In this document: positions 1 through 8,930 of the stretch, piece after piece
Layout of the letters: each line of letters opens with the position of its first letter
Position numbering within the stretch: position 1 is the first letter of the stretch
Assembly: GCA_017520185.1 (NCBI GenBank)
Contig: JAFXGO010000029.1
Location: forward strand, 1 to 64,000
DNA from: Elusimicrobiaceae bacterium
GTDB lineage: Bacteria > Elusimicrobiota > Elusimicrobia > Elusimicrobiales > Elusimicrobiaceae
Direction: 5' to 3'
Length of the DNA stretch: 64,000 bases
Position numbers and translations under genes: made by a program
The notes under the pieces: generated by a model
Database searches by the model: none
Seen by the model: the letters and a program-made list of their open reading frames with translations, nothing else
What the model was told of the DNA's origin: nothing

Positions 1-1
1 G

Positions 2-271
2 CAAGCTTTTGACGGCGTAGTTATTGCCCGCAAAGGCAGCGGCATCAGCGAAACTTTCACCGTACGCAAAACCTCTTTCGGTATCGGTGTGGAAAGAATT
101 TTCCCCTTGCATTCCCCCCGCGTGGAAAGCATTGAAGTATTAAAACACGGCAAAGTAAGAAGAGCCAAACTCAACTTCTTGAAGAAGCTCTCCGGTAAAG
201 CCGCTCGCTTGCAGGAAATTAAAAAACCGGTAGCCAAAGAAGCCGCCGCTCCTGCCGAAGAGGCCAAATAA
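2..271 (+). CDS. rplS: 50S ribosomal protein L19, C-terminal part (5' end outside the window)
   Basis: The reading frame is open from base 2 and shows the C-terminal two thirds of L19, a protein at the interface of the ribosomal subunits. Typical L19 blocks are visible: [12 protein letters not shown], then [14 protein letters not shown] and the [12 protein letters not shown] stretch. An Ala/Glu/Lys-rich tail of about 20 residues follows the conserved core; such tails are common in this family. The stop TAA at 269-271 is followed by a strong terminator, so this is the last gene of its transcript. The true start lies upstream of the window. Confidence 0.95.
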   Translation, partial: QAFDGVVIARKGSGISETFTVRKTSFGIGVERIFPLHSPRVESIEVLKHGKVRRAKLNFLKKLSGKAARLQEIKKPVAKEAAAPAEEAK

Positions 272-303
272 CTAGCCTTCGGGCCAATTATTTCCTCCAA
301 TTT

Positions 304-332
304 AAAACCCCCGCATTAGCGGGGGTTTTTTG
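304..332 (+). terminator. Intrinsic terminator after rplS
   Basis: A 7-bp GC-rich hairpin (CCCCCGC, loop ATTA, GCGGGGG) is followed by a run of Ts. It lies about 35 nt after the rplS stop. Confidence 0.9.
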
Positions 333-357
333 ATGAATATTAGTAGGATATGTAAAC

Positions 358-625
358 CTAATCCATATAATAGCAAGTTTCACTGCCAAGTCCGCAGGTG
401 ACACAGGTTTGACCCGTTGCCGTATTTTTAAATCCTAATTCCTTACAAACAATAGGCATTCACAGCGGTACGAATGGTGGCCAAATTACTCCACGCTTCG
501 GCAGTACGGATTTTCAGCACCGTTTTTTGATATTGCGGTAAGGCTACTGCTGATAAAATACCGACAATAAGCACAACTACCAACAACTCTATCAGCGTAA
601 AACCGCCGACATTATGTTTAGACAT
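358..625 (-). pseudogene. Type IV pilin-like protein, frameshifted and shortened
   Basis: The N-terminus is a normal prepilin: a short basic leader, then G|FTLIELLVVVLIVGILSA with Glu at mature position 5, then ALPQYQK. From the ATG at 625 the frame stops after only 60 residues (TAA at 443-445), whereas intact pilins in this window have 157-171. One base out of frame after that point, the sequence reads PIVCKELGFKNTATG, then a Cys-rich tail ending CYYMD before TAG at 358-360. The CKELGF block resembles the C-terminal ends of the other pilins here (CKDLGF, CKSLES). I infer an internal deletion plus frameshift. An AAGGAG lies about 17 nt before the ATG, and upstream in-frame starts to base 700 cannot be excluded. 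The gene lies downstream of the AsmA-like gene on the same strand. Confidence 0.75.
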
Positions 626-745
626 TTTTTTTATATCCAAAACTCCTTTTTTTATTAACTTTTCTCGATAAAAAAAATTTAACAAAAAGAAACAATTCAA
701 GAACTTTCACATTTTTCCAATGAAACAACGATCAATCAAAAAATT

Positions 746-2935
746 TTACTTATCATCACTTTCGTTCGTCTCTTTCTTCTTAAACAGAGAGCCAATACCG
801 CTAAAAATCTTCTTTACCGAGCGGCTGACAAAATTACTCCCCACCCCTTGTGTCACTGTAGAAAACACAGATGAAGATAAATTCATCTTCCCTTCTGGAG
901 AAGCCATTGTACCGCCAATATCTAATGTAAGCGGCATAATTCCCCCTTCATAGTGACGGCCGGGAGCGGCATTGACTTGCATATCCAAATTCTGGGTTTT
1001 AAAGTTCATCTCACCACGCAAATTAAACGAAAGCATATCTGACACAAAAGAGCCTCTTTCAATATCAGCAATACCATCATTAAACGTGATATCGGAGGCA
1101 AACTGCTCAAAGGCCCATCGTCCGTCTATTTTTTCGCTATCGTGTGGCATCATAATTTGTATTTCATTACCATTTTCATCCAATACCGTTTGCACCACCA
1201 TATCGCCGGCACGCTCATCTTGAGTATTAGTCATATTATTACCGATGCTACTTAACACGCCAAAAACGTTTAAACTGTTTATTACATCGCTGACGACCTT
1301 TAAAGAGCTAAACATCACTTTAGTGACGGCATTGGCATTGGTGAGTTTATTCAAATCCTTAATTTCCCCCTGTCCCGCATGCAAAGACAGTTTTCCATAT
1401 GCTTTGGAAAGGGCAGTTGTAATATGCTGCATATCCATTGCAAAATGAATATCTTTTCCATAAATAAACGGGGCATCCAAAGAAGAAATGTCTATATTTA
1501 CTTTGGCATGAATCGGTGGAAAAACTACCGCACTGTCTTGCTTTTCTGTTTTTTGAGCGGTACTTTCTTTCTGCTGTTTGGGTGTGGGCAAAGCAAGACG
1601 GGCTGCTTTAAAGTTTGCCACAACCGTTATATCTTCCGGTGTTTTATCTACCGCCAAATCACCTTCAAAAGAGCCATCATTTAACAGTCCCGTAAATTTT
1701 TCTATCTTTAGTTTCTGCAAACTTTCCAAAACAATTTGAGTATTAAATTCTTTTAAAGTACCGACAATAGGCGCATATGCAGAGACGGATTTCAAAGAAA
1801 TGTCTGCCTTAGCCTGTTGTTGTGTGGCTTGCGCCGCAGCCAACACTTCTCCGCCCAGTTGATAGGGTTGCAACAACGGCAAGGCTTGGGAAATAGAAGA
1901 CAAGTTAAGTTTTGTCTCTGCATCAATGGCAAAATCAATTGCCTCCGACCACGAAAAATTACCCAGAAAAGAAATAAAAGAATCCAACGCGGAAAACTTA
2001 AATGCAGAAATATCTATACTCTCTTTTTCTAAATCAGCCGAAGCCTGCACATCTAAGGTAAATTTTTTAATAAGAAATTCTGCAATATCCGGAACCAAAA
2101 AATCGGCTATTTTTTGATTTACGTTTTTTCCTTCTAAAGTGAGTGTCATTTGAGGACGTTGGAAATTTTTTATTTTTCCTTCCAGTATCAACACGCCTCC
2201 TTCATGCTTAATAACCCCATGCTTCAGCCAAACTTCCGCCAATGTTAAATCCATTTTTTGCAGGTGGATTTTTGAGGTAAATCCCATTTCTATTTGTTGT
2301 AAGGGCAAATAAGCATTTTGATATAAAATATCGGCATTGATGCTGAGCGGAAAAAATTTATCAAAAGCAAAATCTTGTACAGAAACATACACATCGGACA
2401 ATTCAACCTTTTCCCCCTTGTACTCATCGGAGAAGGAAAAAAATCCATCCTGAATGGTAAAATTGTTTAAACTAATGGAAGGAACCCAAACTTCTTTTTC
2501 TTCTTTTTCCTCTTTTTCTTTTGTTTCAGACGTGGCAGAAGAAGAAAATAATCCATCAAAATTAAAACTCCCGTCTGCATAACGGACAATTCGGGCCGAT
2601 AATTGATCTAGTAAAACTGAATCTACCTGAATATGCCCTTTTAATAAATACCATAAATTCCAACGAATAAAAATTTCTTTAGCGGAGAACAAATCTTCCG
2701 TTTCCTGCATTTTCGACGAATGAGCCAAACGTACATCTTCCATCCCTATCCCCGAAAGGCGCAAAACCACCCGTTTCATTTCCACCGGTCTTCCGGCCAA
2801 GTCCGTCACTTTTTGTTGCAGGAAATTTTGTACAGGACGCAAAGGAACAATCCCCTTCAAAATTATTTCTGCATTTAACCATAATCCTCCGAGAATGGCT
2901 AATAAGATATATGCTCCGTTAAGAAACCTTTTCAT
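746..2935 (-). CDS. AsmA-family envelope protein
   Basis: A protein of 729 residues with one N-terminal membrane segment (about residues 5-27) and a long beta-rich periplasmic body. This is the layout of the AsmA/DUF748 group, whose members are thought to help move phospholipid to the outer membrane. Near the C-terminus a block with SFNLRGEMNF, LDMQVNAAPG and LDIGGTMASPEG resembles the AsmA C-terminal repeat. A Glu/Lys low-complexity run lies near residue 140. GGGGGAG stands just before the ATG at 2935, so I prefer this to an ATG eight codons upstream. The start overlaps the end of queH by 17 nt, so the two genes are probably cotranscribed. Function is inferred from architecture only. Confidence 0.7.
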   Translation of the reverse strand: MKRFLNGAYILLAILGGLWLNAEIILKGIVPLRPVQNFLQQKVTDLAGRPVEMKRVVLRLSGIGMEDVRLAHSSKMQETEDLFSAKEIFIRWNLWYLLKGHIQVDSVLLDQLSARIVRYADGSFNFDGLFSSSATSETKEKEEKEEKEVWVPSISLNNFTIQDGFFSFSDEYKGEKVELSDVYVSVQDFAFDKFFPLSINADILYQNAYLPLQQIEMGFTSKIHLQKMDLTLAEVWLKHGVIKHEGGVLILEGKIKNFQRPQMTLTLEGKNVNQKIADFLVPDIAEFLIKKFTLDVQASADLEKESIDISAFKFSALDSFISFLGNFSWSEAIDFAIDAETKLNLSSISQALPLLQPYQLGGEVLAAAQATQQQAKADISLKSVSAYAPIVGTLKEFNTQIVLESLQKLKIEKFTGLLNDGSFEGDLAVDKTPEDITVVANFKAARLALPTPKQQKESTAQKTEKQDSAVVFPPIHAKVNIDISSLDAPFIYGKDIHFAMDMQHITTALSKAYGKLSLHAGQGEIKDLNKLTNANAVTKVMFSSLKVVSDVINSLNVFGVLSSIGNNMTNTQDERAGDMVVQTVLDENGNEIQIMMPHDSEKIDGRWAFEQFASDITFNDGIADIERGSFVSDMLSFNLRGEMNFKTQNLDMQVNAAPGRHYEGGIMPLTLDIGGTMASPEGKMNLSSSVFSTVTQGVGSNFVSRSVKKIFSGIGSLFKKKETNESDDK

Positions 2936-3479
2936 TTCTCCCCCTCTTGCTATACACACAACCGCAATAAGTTTGATTGTACAGTTGCATTTGTTTGTTT
3001 ACCTCTCGGCGCAAGTCTTCCAATCCCCCTTTGCGCCAGTTCGTTTCATCGTAAGGTATTGCTATCTTTTCGGCTGCTTTTTGGGCTTGCTCATTCACTT
3101 GGGCTAAATCTTTGTGGCGAGATATCCCCAAAACCGATGAAAAGGCCGTAAAACCGTTTTCTTTCGCATATTGCGCCGTACGTAGCAAGCGTAAATAAAA
3201 ACACGCGCTACAGCGTTTTCCGCGCTCCGGTTCACATTCTAATCCTTTAATGGCTTCTTGCCATACCTCCGGCTCATAACCCAGATCCACAAAAGGCACC
3301 CCAAATTCTTCACACACTCTTTTATTTTCCAACAAGCGTGTTTGATATTCTTGCGCTTGGTCAATATTCGGGTTATAAAATAATACACTAAAAGAACGTC
3401 CTTGCAAGGCTAGTTTTTTAATTACACCGCAAGAACAGGGAGCACAGCAGGATAATAAGAGGAGTTTTTCATCGGACAT
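2919..3479 (-). CDS. queH: Epoxyqueuosine reductase QueH
   Basis: A 186-residue protein of the DUF208/QueH family, which reduces epoxyqueuosine to queuosine in the wobble base of tRNAs, acting as the non-orthologous counterpart of QueG. The family cysteines are visible: SCCAPCSCG at residues 9-17, RCSACFYLR near residue 91 and YCGCVYS near the C-terminus, enough for an iron-sulfur site. The length matches the family. A TATAAT box on the minus strand ends 6 nt before the ATG and there is no Shine-Dalgarno, so translation may be leaderless. queF, an earlier enzyme of the same pathway, lies in another operon near 32 kb. Confidence 0.88.
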   Translation of the reverse strand: MSDEKLLLLSCCAPCSCGVIKKLALQGRSFSVLFYNPNIDQAQEYQTRLLENKRVCEEFGVPFVDLGYEPEVWQEAIKGLECEPERGKRCSACFYLRLLRTAQYAKENGFTAFSSVLGISRHKDLAQVNEQAQKAAEKIAIPYDETNWRKGGLEDLRREVNKQMQLYNQTYCGCVYSKRGRNEKVS

Positions 3480-3506
3480 AACTTAATTATAGCAGTTTCT
3501 TTTTAA

Positions 3507-3540
3507 CATAAAAAAGCCGCCCCGAAAGGCGGCTTTTCAA
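3507..3540 (-). terminator. Terminator after the 3553-4041 gene; first copy of a 34-nt repeat
   Basis: The hairpin is GCCGCC, loop CCGAAA, GGCGGC, with an A run on one side and Ts on the other. The 34 bases are identical to 4109-4142. The U-tract lies against the queH promoter. Confidence 0.88.
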
Positions 3541-3552
3541 AAAACTGTTATT

Positions 3553-4041
3553 TTACCAAGTACGAGCTAAAGTATATGTGGATACCAATTCTCCTTTAGC
3601 AGTCAACAAGTTCATTTTAATAATGAAACTTTGTGCCGTTTCAAAATTGCTACCGGTGTTCATCTGCCCCCAACCCAAACTCTTTCTATCAAACATCAGA
3701 ATGTGGGAAGGAAAAGTTTCTTCTCCGTCATGCAATTTTGCTTCCACTTTCAATTTTCCATTAGCTCTGCTAAAAATAAGGTCATAAGAACCCATATTTA
3801 ATTTTTCTTCCAAGCCGGCAATTTTTTGATAGGTTCCGACAAGATCAAATTCTTTTTGGGTATCTTTGCCTACTTCAAATTTGAAATTCTCTTTTTCTTG
3901 TGCAACACGTGCGTTCTCAGCAGCTTCAACTTCTGCATCAAAAACTCTATCAAATTTATCCGTTTCAACAAAAGGTTGGCGAGCAAAAAGCCCTAAACCG
4001 GCAAACATAAGAACAAATAACAACACTATTGTTTTTTTCAT
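3553..4041 (-). CDS. Small exported protein of unknown function
   Basis: A 162-residue protein starting MKKTIVLLFVLMFAGLGLFA, a signal peptide probably cut near the ARQ that follows. The mature part has a charged, probably helical stretch (EVEAAENARVAQEKENFKF) and then a beta-rich half. I recognise no family. AAGGAGAG just before the ATG at 4041 supports this start over one six codons upstream. The gene has its own promoter and lies between two copies of an identical terminator, so it forms a transcription unit of one gene. Confidence 0.7.
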   Translation of the reverse strand: MKKTIVLLFVLMFAGLGLFARQPFVETDKFDRVFDAEVEAAENARVAQEKENFKFEVGKDTQKEFDLVGTYQKIAGLEEKLNMGSYDLIFSRANGKLKVEAKLHDGEETFPSHILMFDRKSLGWGQMNTGSNFETAQSFIIKMNLLTAKGELVSTYTLARTW

Positions 4042-4077
4042 ACTCTCTCCTTGAAACATTTTCTTACCATCCTAGTT

Positions 4078-4106
4078 AGTATAACAAAAAAAACATCTAT
4101 ATACAA
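4078..4106 (-). promoter_or_regulatory. Promoter of the small exported protein gene
   Basis: On the minus strand a -35 TTGTAT (4101-4106) is followed after 17 nt by a -10 TATACT (4078-4083). It starts 3 nt past the hairpin of the preceding terminator. Confidence 0.65.
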
Positions 4107-4108
4107 GG

Positions 4109-4142
4109 CATAAAAAAGCCGCCCCGAAAGGCGGCTTTTCAA
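4109..4142 (-). terminator. Terminator of the ftsQ-to-S1 gene run; second copy of the 34-nt repeat
   Basis: Same 34 bases as 3507-3540, with a 6-bp GC hairpin and U-tract. It lies 15 nt after the stop of the S1-domain gene. Confidence 0.88.
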
Positions 4143-4156
4143 TTACACTTCTAAAC

Positions 4157-5347
4157 TTAGTTTTCTTCGGTCTCGGCTTCTTCGGTTTTGAAAGAATCTT
4201 CCAAGAGTTGACCCAAAGTCGGACGCGGGGCTTGTTTCAAGTACTGCGCCACCACTTTGCGGTTTTGAGCTTGGTCATATTTCTTAACGGAGAGGTTAAC
4301 CGTAAAGGTTTCCGGATTGACACCCACCACCAAAGCAGTAATCACATCACCCACATTGGCCGTAAATTCGCGGCCCATTTCAAAGGGGCTGATAAAGGCT
4401 TTAGTATTGTTTTTACCGATGGTACATTCCACACCTTCTTCTTCGGAAATCTTTTCGATTTTAGCTTTAACGGAGCTCTTGTACGGATAGCGGCGTTTCA
4501 AAGCATCGGCCGGATTTAAGAAAAGTTGTTTCAAACCAAATTCGAGTCTCGGAGTTTCTTTGTCCAATTTTAATAATTTGGCTTTCAAGCGTTGACCGCG
4601 GCGGAAGTTGGCAATAGCGGTTTCGGGTTCTTTCCAAGCAATATTTTCTAAGGTGACGACACCTTCAATACCATGGAAGCGCAAGAATAAACGTTCCTTG
4701 TCTACTTTGGCTACAACAACGCGCAAGACATCACCTTCTTTAATTTGACCCAAAACTTCGGTGCGGCGCACGGCTTCATCTTCTTCCAAAACTTGTTTGC
4801 GAGAAACAATGAGTTTTTGTTTTTCTTTAGAAAATTCTACGATAACAGCTTTGATTTTGGCACCTACCGGCAAATAATGTTTGTAAGCGGTATGAAGTTC
4901 AGACAAAGAAAGAGGCATAAAGCCGCTAACGCCCAACACTTCCACAATATATCCGCCTTTTACCGTTTGCAAAATCACACCTTTTACACGTTCTTTGCTT
5001 TCATAAGCGGCCTTGCACAAGTCCCAGCCTTTCATTTCTAAGGCTTTTTTATGAGACAAGATAGAGTGTCTTTCATCGCTGCCGCGTTTTACGAGTACTG
5101 CAGAAACTTTTTCCCCCACGGCGGGCAAGGTTTTGCCGTCAAATTCAGAAACCAAGATGGCTCCTTCTTTTTTGGCACCGGTATCGACCAAAATATAATC
5201 ACCAGAAATTTGTACAACCGTCACTTCCACAATCTCACGTTTATTCAACTGTTCAGATAAAGACTCTTGTTGAGCGATCAACTGGTCCATCGTCATTTCA
5301 GCTTCGTTGATCTCTTCCGTGGTTTTGATTTCTTCGTTCATTGTCAT
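4157..5347 (-). CDS. rpsA: S1 RNA-binding domain protein, ribosomal protein S1-like
   Basis: A protein of 396 residues with about four S1 (OB-fold) repeats. The first begins at VEVTVVQISGDYILVDTG (about residue 40), the second at VKGVILQTVKGGYIV, the third at LRVVVAKVDKERLFL and the fourth at VKAKIEKISEEEGVE. Proteobacterial S1 has six repeats and about 557 residues; a four-repeat form is usual in several other phyla. The acidic ends (EEINEAEMT, TEEAETEEN) are typical. The family binds mRNA at the 30S platform. The gene follows cmk and plsC, and cmk-rpsA is a widespread pairing. ATGs at 5347 and 5341 share one AAGGA; the second has the better spacing. Confidence 0.85.
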   Translation of the reverse strand: MTMNEEIKTTEEINEAEMTMDQLIAQQESLSEQLNKREIVEVTVVQISGDYILVDTGAKKEGAILVSEFDGKTLPAVGEKVSAVLVKRGSDERHSILSHKKALEMKGWDLCKAAYESKERVKGVILQTVKGGYIVEVLGVSGFMPLSLSELHTAYKHYLPVGAKIKAVIVEFSKEKQKLIVSRKQVLEEDEAVRRTEVLGQIKEGDVLRVVVAKVDKERLFLRFHGIEGVVTLENIAWKEPETAIANFRRGQRLKAKLLKLDKETPRLEFGLKQLFLNPADALKRRYPYKSSVKAKIEKISEEEGVECTIGKNNTKAFISPFEMGREFTANVGDVITALVVGVNPETFTVNLSVKKYDQAQNRKVVAQYLKQAPRPTLGQLLEDSFKTEEAETEEN

Positions 5348-5394
5348 AAGTCCTTATTTACGCCACGCTTTTATGAGCAGGCGCGTTCCTCCGT

Positions 5395-5988
5395 TTAGAT
5401 AGTAATTGAATTTATTTTGTCCATTATTTCACTGGCAAATTGTTTGTATTGGACCTTAGGTTCTAAGGTCGGATCCTGCTTTAAAATCATCGGTTCACCG
5501 AATTTGAGGCGAATTTTACGTACCCACGGCCAACCGAAAGTTCCTTCTATTTTTACGGGTAATACAGGAGCACCCGTTTTGTATACCAAAAATCCGATTC
5601 CGCTTTTAGGCTTTTGCGGTTTCCCTGTTTTGGAGCGTGTACCCTCTGGAAACATGACCACACTTTCTCCTCTGCTTAGAGCAGCGATGGCCCCTTCTAA
5701 AGCACCGAAGTCACCAATCGTACGTTTACGGTCAACAGAAATATAACCACAACGACGGAAAAACCAACCGAGCAAAGGTATTTCAAACAGTTCCTTCTTA
5801 GCCATAAAGCGAGAGTCACGCACCAACCCCGCAAAACCGCCAATGGCCGGAGGATCTGCATTGGATAAATGATTACCGGCAATGATCAACGCACCGGTTT
5901 TAGGAATATTTTCCAAACCTTCTACACGGAAATCATAAAAAACTTTAAAGAACACCCTTGCACTAGATTTTACCAAATTAAGAAGCAT
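5395..5988 (-). CDS. plsC: 1-acyl-sn-glycerol-3-phosphate acyltransferase
   Basis: A 197-residue PlsC-type enzyme that puts the second acyl chain on lysophosphatidic acid at the inner membrane. The catalytic NHLSNADP (NHx4D) is near residue 38, the substrate-binding FPEGTRSKTG near 115, and PVLPVKIEG follows. The length is normal for compact PlsC proteins. The start overlaps the end of cmk by 11 nt, implying translational coupling, and the S1 gene follows after 47 nt. With plsY and gpsA near 29-30.7 kb, the window holds three steps of phosphatidic acid synthesis. Confidence 0.92.
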   Translation of the reverse strand: MLLNLVKSSARVFFKVFYDFRVEGLENIPKTGALIIAGNHLSNADPPAIGGFAGLVRDSRFMAKKELFEIPLLGWFFRRCGYISVDRKRTIGDFGALEGAIAALSRGESVVMFPEGTRSKTGKPQKPKSGIGFLVYKTGAPVLPVKIEGTFGWPWVRKIRLKFGEPMILKQDPTLEPKVQYKQFASEIMDKINSITI

Positions 5989-6661
5989 ACTTGTTAATTT
6001 CCTTTAAAATTTCATCTATGACCTGAGGCATAGTCATGGTTGAAGTATCTATTTTTATAGCATCTTCAGCCGGTTTCAGCGGAGAAGCAGACCGCGTACT
6101 ATCACGCAAATCACGCTCTTTAATAGAAGCCAAAATTTGGTCATAATCGGCCTCGTTTCCTTTGGCCAAGAGTTGTTTTACACGACGGTTGGCTCTTTCT
6201 TCAGCAGTCGCATCTAAATAAATTTTCACTTCCGCATCAGGAAAAACCACCGTACCGATATCACGTCCTTCCATGATAATTCCGCCATCGCGGCCGGCCT
6301 CTCTCATTTTTTCGGTTAAAACCGCACGCGCCGCCGCATGGGTGGACACTTTACTCGCCGTTTGAGCCACTTCGTCTAAATGAAGTTTTCCACCCAGATA
6401 TTCGCCATCTACATACATTTTAAGCGTGGCATCAGGCTGGCGCTCAAAGGAGAATTGTATATTTTGAGCCGTTTCCAAAACGGCTTGTTCATCGGCCGGA
6501 TCTACCTGCTTGGCAAAAACCTGATAAGCCAAAGCCCGATATAAACCGCCTGTACTTAAAAATCCATATCCTAATTTTTCCGCTACGGCCCTACCGACGG
6601 AAGACTTTCCCGTTCCGGCCGTACCGTCTATGGCAATCACCAAACCTTTGGCTCTACTCAT
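5978..6661 (-). CDS. cmk: Cytidylate kinase
   Basis: A 227-residue nucleoside monophosphate kinase that phosphorylates CMP and dCMP. The P-loop GTAGTGKSS is at residues 14-22, followed by LSTGGLYRALA, which positions the nucleotide. MEGRDIGTVVFPDA near residue 130 is the diagnostic cytidylate kinase motif, and RDLRDSTR is the lid-region arginine cluster. The start codon shares one base with the pilT stop (TAATG), so the two are tightly coupled. It lies between pilT and plsC in the minus-strand run. Confidence 0.95.
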   Translation of the reverse strand: MSRAKGLVIAIDGTAGTGKSSVGRAVAEKLGYGFLSTGGLYRALAYQVFAKQVDPADEQAVLETAQNIQFSFERQPDATLKMYVDGEYLGGKLHLDEVAQTASKVSTHAAARAVLTEKMREAGRDGGIIMEGRDIGTVVFPDAEVKIYLDATAEERANRRVKQLLAKGNEADYDQILASIKERDLRDSTRSASPLKPAEDAIKIDTSTMTMPQVIDEILKEINKYAS

Positions 6662-7746
6662 TAGGCTGCCTCCAAACTGCTGGTGACACCGCGAATGGCC
6701 ATCATCAAAGCATCGGGACTGCTGGCAGCTGCCAACACTTGTTCCATATCCACCTTGTTAGATTTATACAAAGCGGCCAAAGATTGGTCAAAGGTATTCA
6801 TGCCATAAAATTCGCCGTTTTGCATGGCTTTAGTCAAATCACCTACGCGGTTTTCTAAAATCAATTTACGCGTTTGCGGAGTAGCCACCATCACTTCTAT
6901 CGCAGGGGTCATGCCCGGCTTGATGGTAGGCAATAAACGCTGACAAATAATACCGCGCACCAATTCCGACAATTGTAAACGGACTTGGGCCTGTTGTTCA
7001 ATAGGGAAAGCATCCGTCAAGCGAGAAAGCGTCTGCGGTACGTTAACCGTATGCATGGTAGAAAGGACCAATTGGCCTGTCTCCGCTGCACTAATCGCGG
7101 CGCGCATCACTTCAGTATCGCGCAATTCACCAATCATAATAACATCCGGATCTTGACGCATGGCAGCGCGTAAGGCCCCCGTATAAGACGGAGTATCTAC
7201 CCCTAATTCCATCTGGCTGATGATACACTTATTTTCCGTATGTACAAACTCGATAGGGTCTTCAATGGTCAAAATATGTCCGTTGCGAGTACGGTTAATA
7301 TAATCAATCATCGCCGCCAAAGTAGAGGTTTTGCCGGATCCGGTCATACCTGTCACAATAATTAAACCACGTCTGTTATCGGCAATTTTTTTAAGCACAT
7401 CTTCCGGCAGGCTTAACTCTTTAAAAGTAGGAATTTTTAACGGAATATGGCGAATGGCCATCGCAATTTTAGTAGCTTGGCGAAATATATTAAAACGAAA
7501 ACGCCCGTAAGATTTGGCATCCAAAGAAAAGTCTACCGTACTATATTGTTCAAAAATTCTGCGTTCGCGCTCACCCATACAGGCATAAGCCATCTTCTTT
7601 GCTTCATCATTGGAAACAAAAGAATCGTCAATCGGTTTTATTTGACCGTGCAAACGAACATAAGCATTGGAATTACCGCGAATATGCAAACCGCTGGCTT
7701 TATTATCAACCACTGTTCTAAGTAAACTTTGTAATCCTACGGACAT
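6661..7746 (-). CDS. pilT: Type IV pilus retraction ATPase PilT
   Basis: A 361-residue hexameric secretion-type ATPase. Walker A GMTGSGKT is at residues 133-140, the Asp box ILTIEDPIEF follows, Walker B is PDVIMIGELRD near 200, and the His box is LVLSTMHT near 225. Length and motifs fit PilT/PilU better than the larger PilB. It would retract pili for twitching or DNA uptake at the inner membrane. It begins 10 nt after ftsZ and abuts cmk, so it is expressed with cell division genes rather than other pil genes. The C-terminal AIRAGRED motif of classical PilT is not evident, so a PilU-like role is possible. Confidence 0.88.
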   Translation of the reverse strand: MSVGLQSLLRTVVDNKASGLHIRGNSNAYVRLHGQIKPIDDSFVSNDEAKKMAYACMGERERRIFEQYSTVDFSLDAKSYGRFRFNIFRQATKIAMAIRHIPLKIPTFKELSLPEDVLKKIADNRRGLIIVTGMTGSGKTSTLAAMIDYINRTRNGHILTIEDPIEFVHTENKCIISQMELGVDTPSYTGALRAAMRQDPDVIMIGELRDTEVMRAAISAAETGQLVLSTMHTVNVPQTLSRLTDAFPIEQQAQVRLQLSELVRGIICQRLLPTIKPGMTPAIEVMVATPQTRKLILENRVGDLTKAMQNGEFYGMNTFDQSLAALYKSNKVDMEQVLAAASSPDALMMAIRGVTSSLEAA

Positions 7747-7756
7747 GGTTTTCTCC

Positions 7757-8911
7757 TCAATAATTTCTGGGATTCTTTTTCCGACGTAAGAAAGCCGGTA
7801 TCAACATACTGTCTTCCGACTCTGGCTTCATTTTAGGTTCGTCAAATGTAGCAAAAACATTTTTTTTCAAATCATACTGCGTAGTTGCTCCTTCCGGATT
7901 TAACGGACGACGAGACAAAAACACATTGGCTTTTTCTTCACTAAATCCGGTAGCAATGACCGTCACTTTAAAAACCCCTTTTAAAGAAGAATCATAAGAA
8001 TGACCGAACATAACAATAGAGTCATTACTAGCATACTGACGAATCAAATTCATCACTTCTCCTTGCTCCATAAGGGTCAAGTCTTCATCGGCCAAAAAAT
8101 GGACAATAAAACCTTTTGCTCCACGAATGTCGGCATTTTCCAGAAGCGGAGAAGAAATGGCCTGTTTAACAGCTGTCAAATGACGGCCCGGACCGCTGGC
8201 CTCTCCAATTCCGATCAAGGATTTGTGAGAATTGCTCATTACTTTACGGATATCGTTAAAATCGATGTTCATTTCTCCGGGTTTGGTGATTACTTCAGCA
8301 ATACCTTTCACCGCCTGTAAAAGCACTTCATCTACCATATGAAAAGCATCACGAGAAGATGTTTCCGGATCAATATTGGCAAACAATTTTTCATTGGGCA
8401 CAATAATCATAGAATCTACATGCTTTTGCATTTCTTTGATGCCCTCATCGGCTTGCTTCTCACGCACATACCCTTCAAAGTTAAATGGACGTGTCACAAC
8501 CCCGATGACCAATAATTCATCTCCGTAAATTTCTTTGGCGATTTTGGCTAAATACGGAGCTACACCCGTACCCGTTCCGCCACCCATACCGGCAGTAATA
8601 AACAATAAATCAGTTTGACCGATAATCAGTTTTAGTTTTTCTTTGGATTCTTCTGCGGCACGGCGCCCCTTTTCCGGATCTCCGCCCACACCCAAACCCT
8701 TTGTTATTTTTTCGCCTACCTGCACCAAATAAGGGGCCTGGTTGCGGCGCAAATCCTGCGCATCGGTATTAACGGCAATAAAGTCAATATCGCGCAAGCC
8801 GGAATTTACCATGTGATTAATGGCATTACCACCACCACCGCCGACGCCGATTACTTTAATTTTGGCTTTCTTGGTTTCAAAAGAATCATTCGCCATAAAC
8901 AATTCATTCAT
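7757..8911 (-). CDS. ftsZ: Cell division protein FtsZ
   Basis: The 384-residue tubulin-like GTPase that forms the division ring. The N-terminal VIGVGGGGGNAINHM and the tubulin signature GMGGGTGTGVAPYL (near residue 112) bind GTP, and NIDFNDIRKVM is the T7 region. The C-terminal peptide SMLIPAFLRRKK is the conserved tail that binds FtsA. The linker between the core and this tail is short. GGAGAG six bases before the ATG at 8911 supports the chosen start. It lies 19 nt after ftsA and before pilT. Confidence 0.97.
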   Translation of the reverse strand: MNELFMANDSFETKKAKIKVIGVGGGGGNAINHMVNSGLRDIDFIAVNTDAQDLRRNQAPYLVQVGEKITKGLGVGGDPEKGRRAAEESKEKLKLIIGQTDLLFITAGMGGGTGTGVAPYLAKIAKEIYGDELLVIGVVTRPFNFEGYVREKQADEGIKEMQKHVDSMIIVPNEKLFANIDPETSSRDAFHMVDEVLLQAVKGIAEVITKPGEMNIDFNDIRKVMSNSHKSLIGIGEASGPGRHLTAVKQAISSPLLENADIRGAKGFIVHFLADEDLTLMEQGEVMNLIRQYASNDSIVMFGHSYDSSLKGVFKVTVIATGFSEEKANVFLSRRPLNPEGATTQYDLKKNVFATFDEPKMKPESEDSMLIPAFLRRKKNPRNY

Positions 8912-8930
8912 AACTCTCTCCTGCCGAATC

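Noticed and set aside
443-625. Intact short pilin of 60 residues
   Set aside because: It is far shorter than the other pilins, and the expected C-terminal sequence continues in a shifted frame.
1379-2117. Plus-strand frames opposite the AsmA-like gene
   Set aside because: They are short, mutually overlapping shadows of a continuous 729-codon gene.
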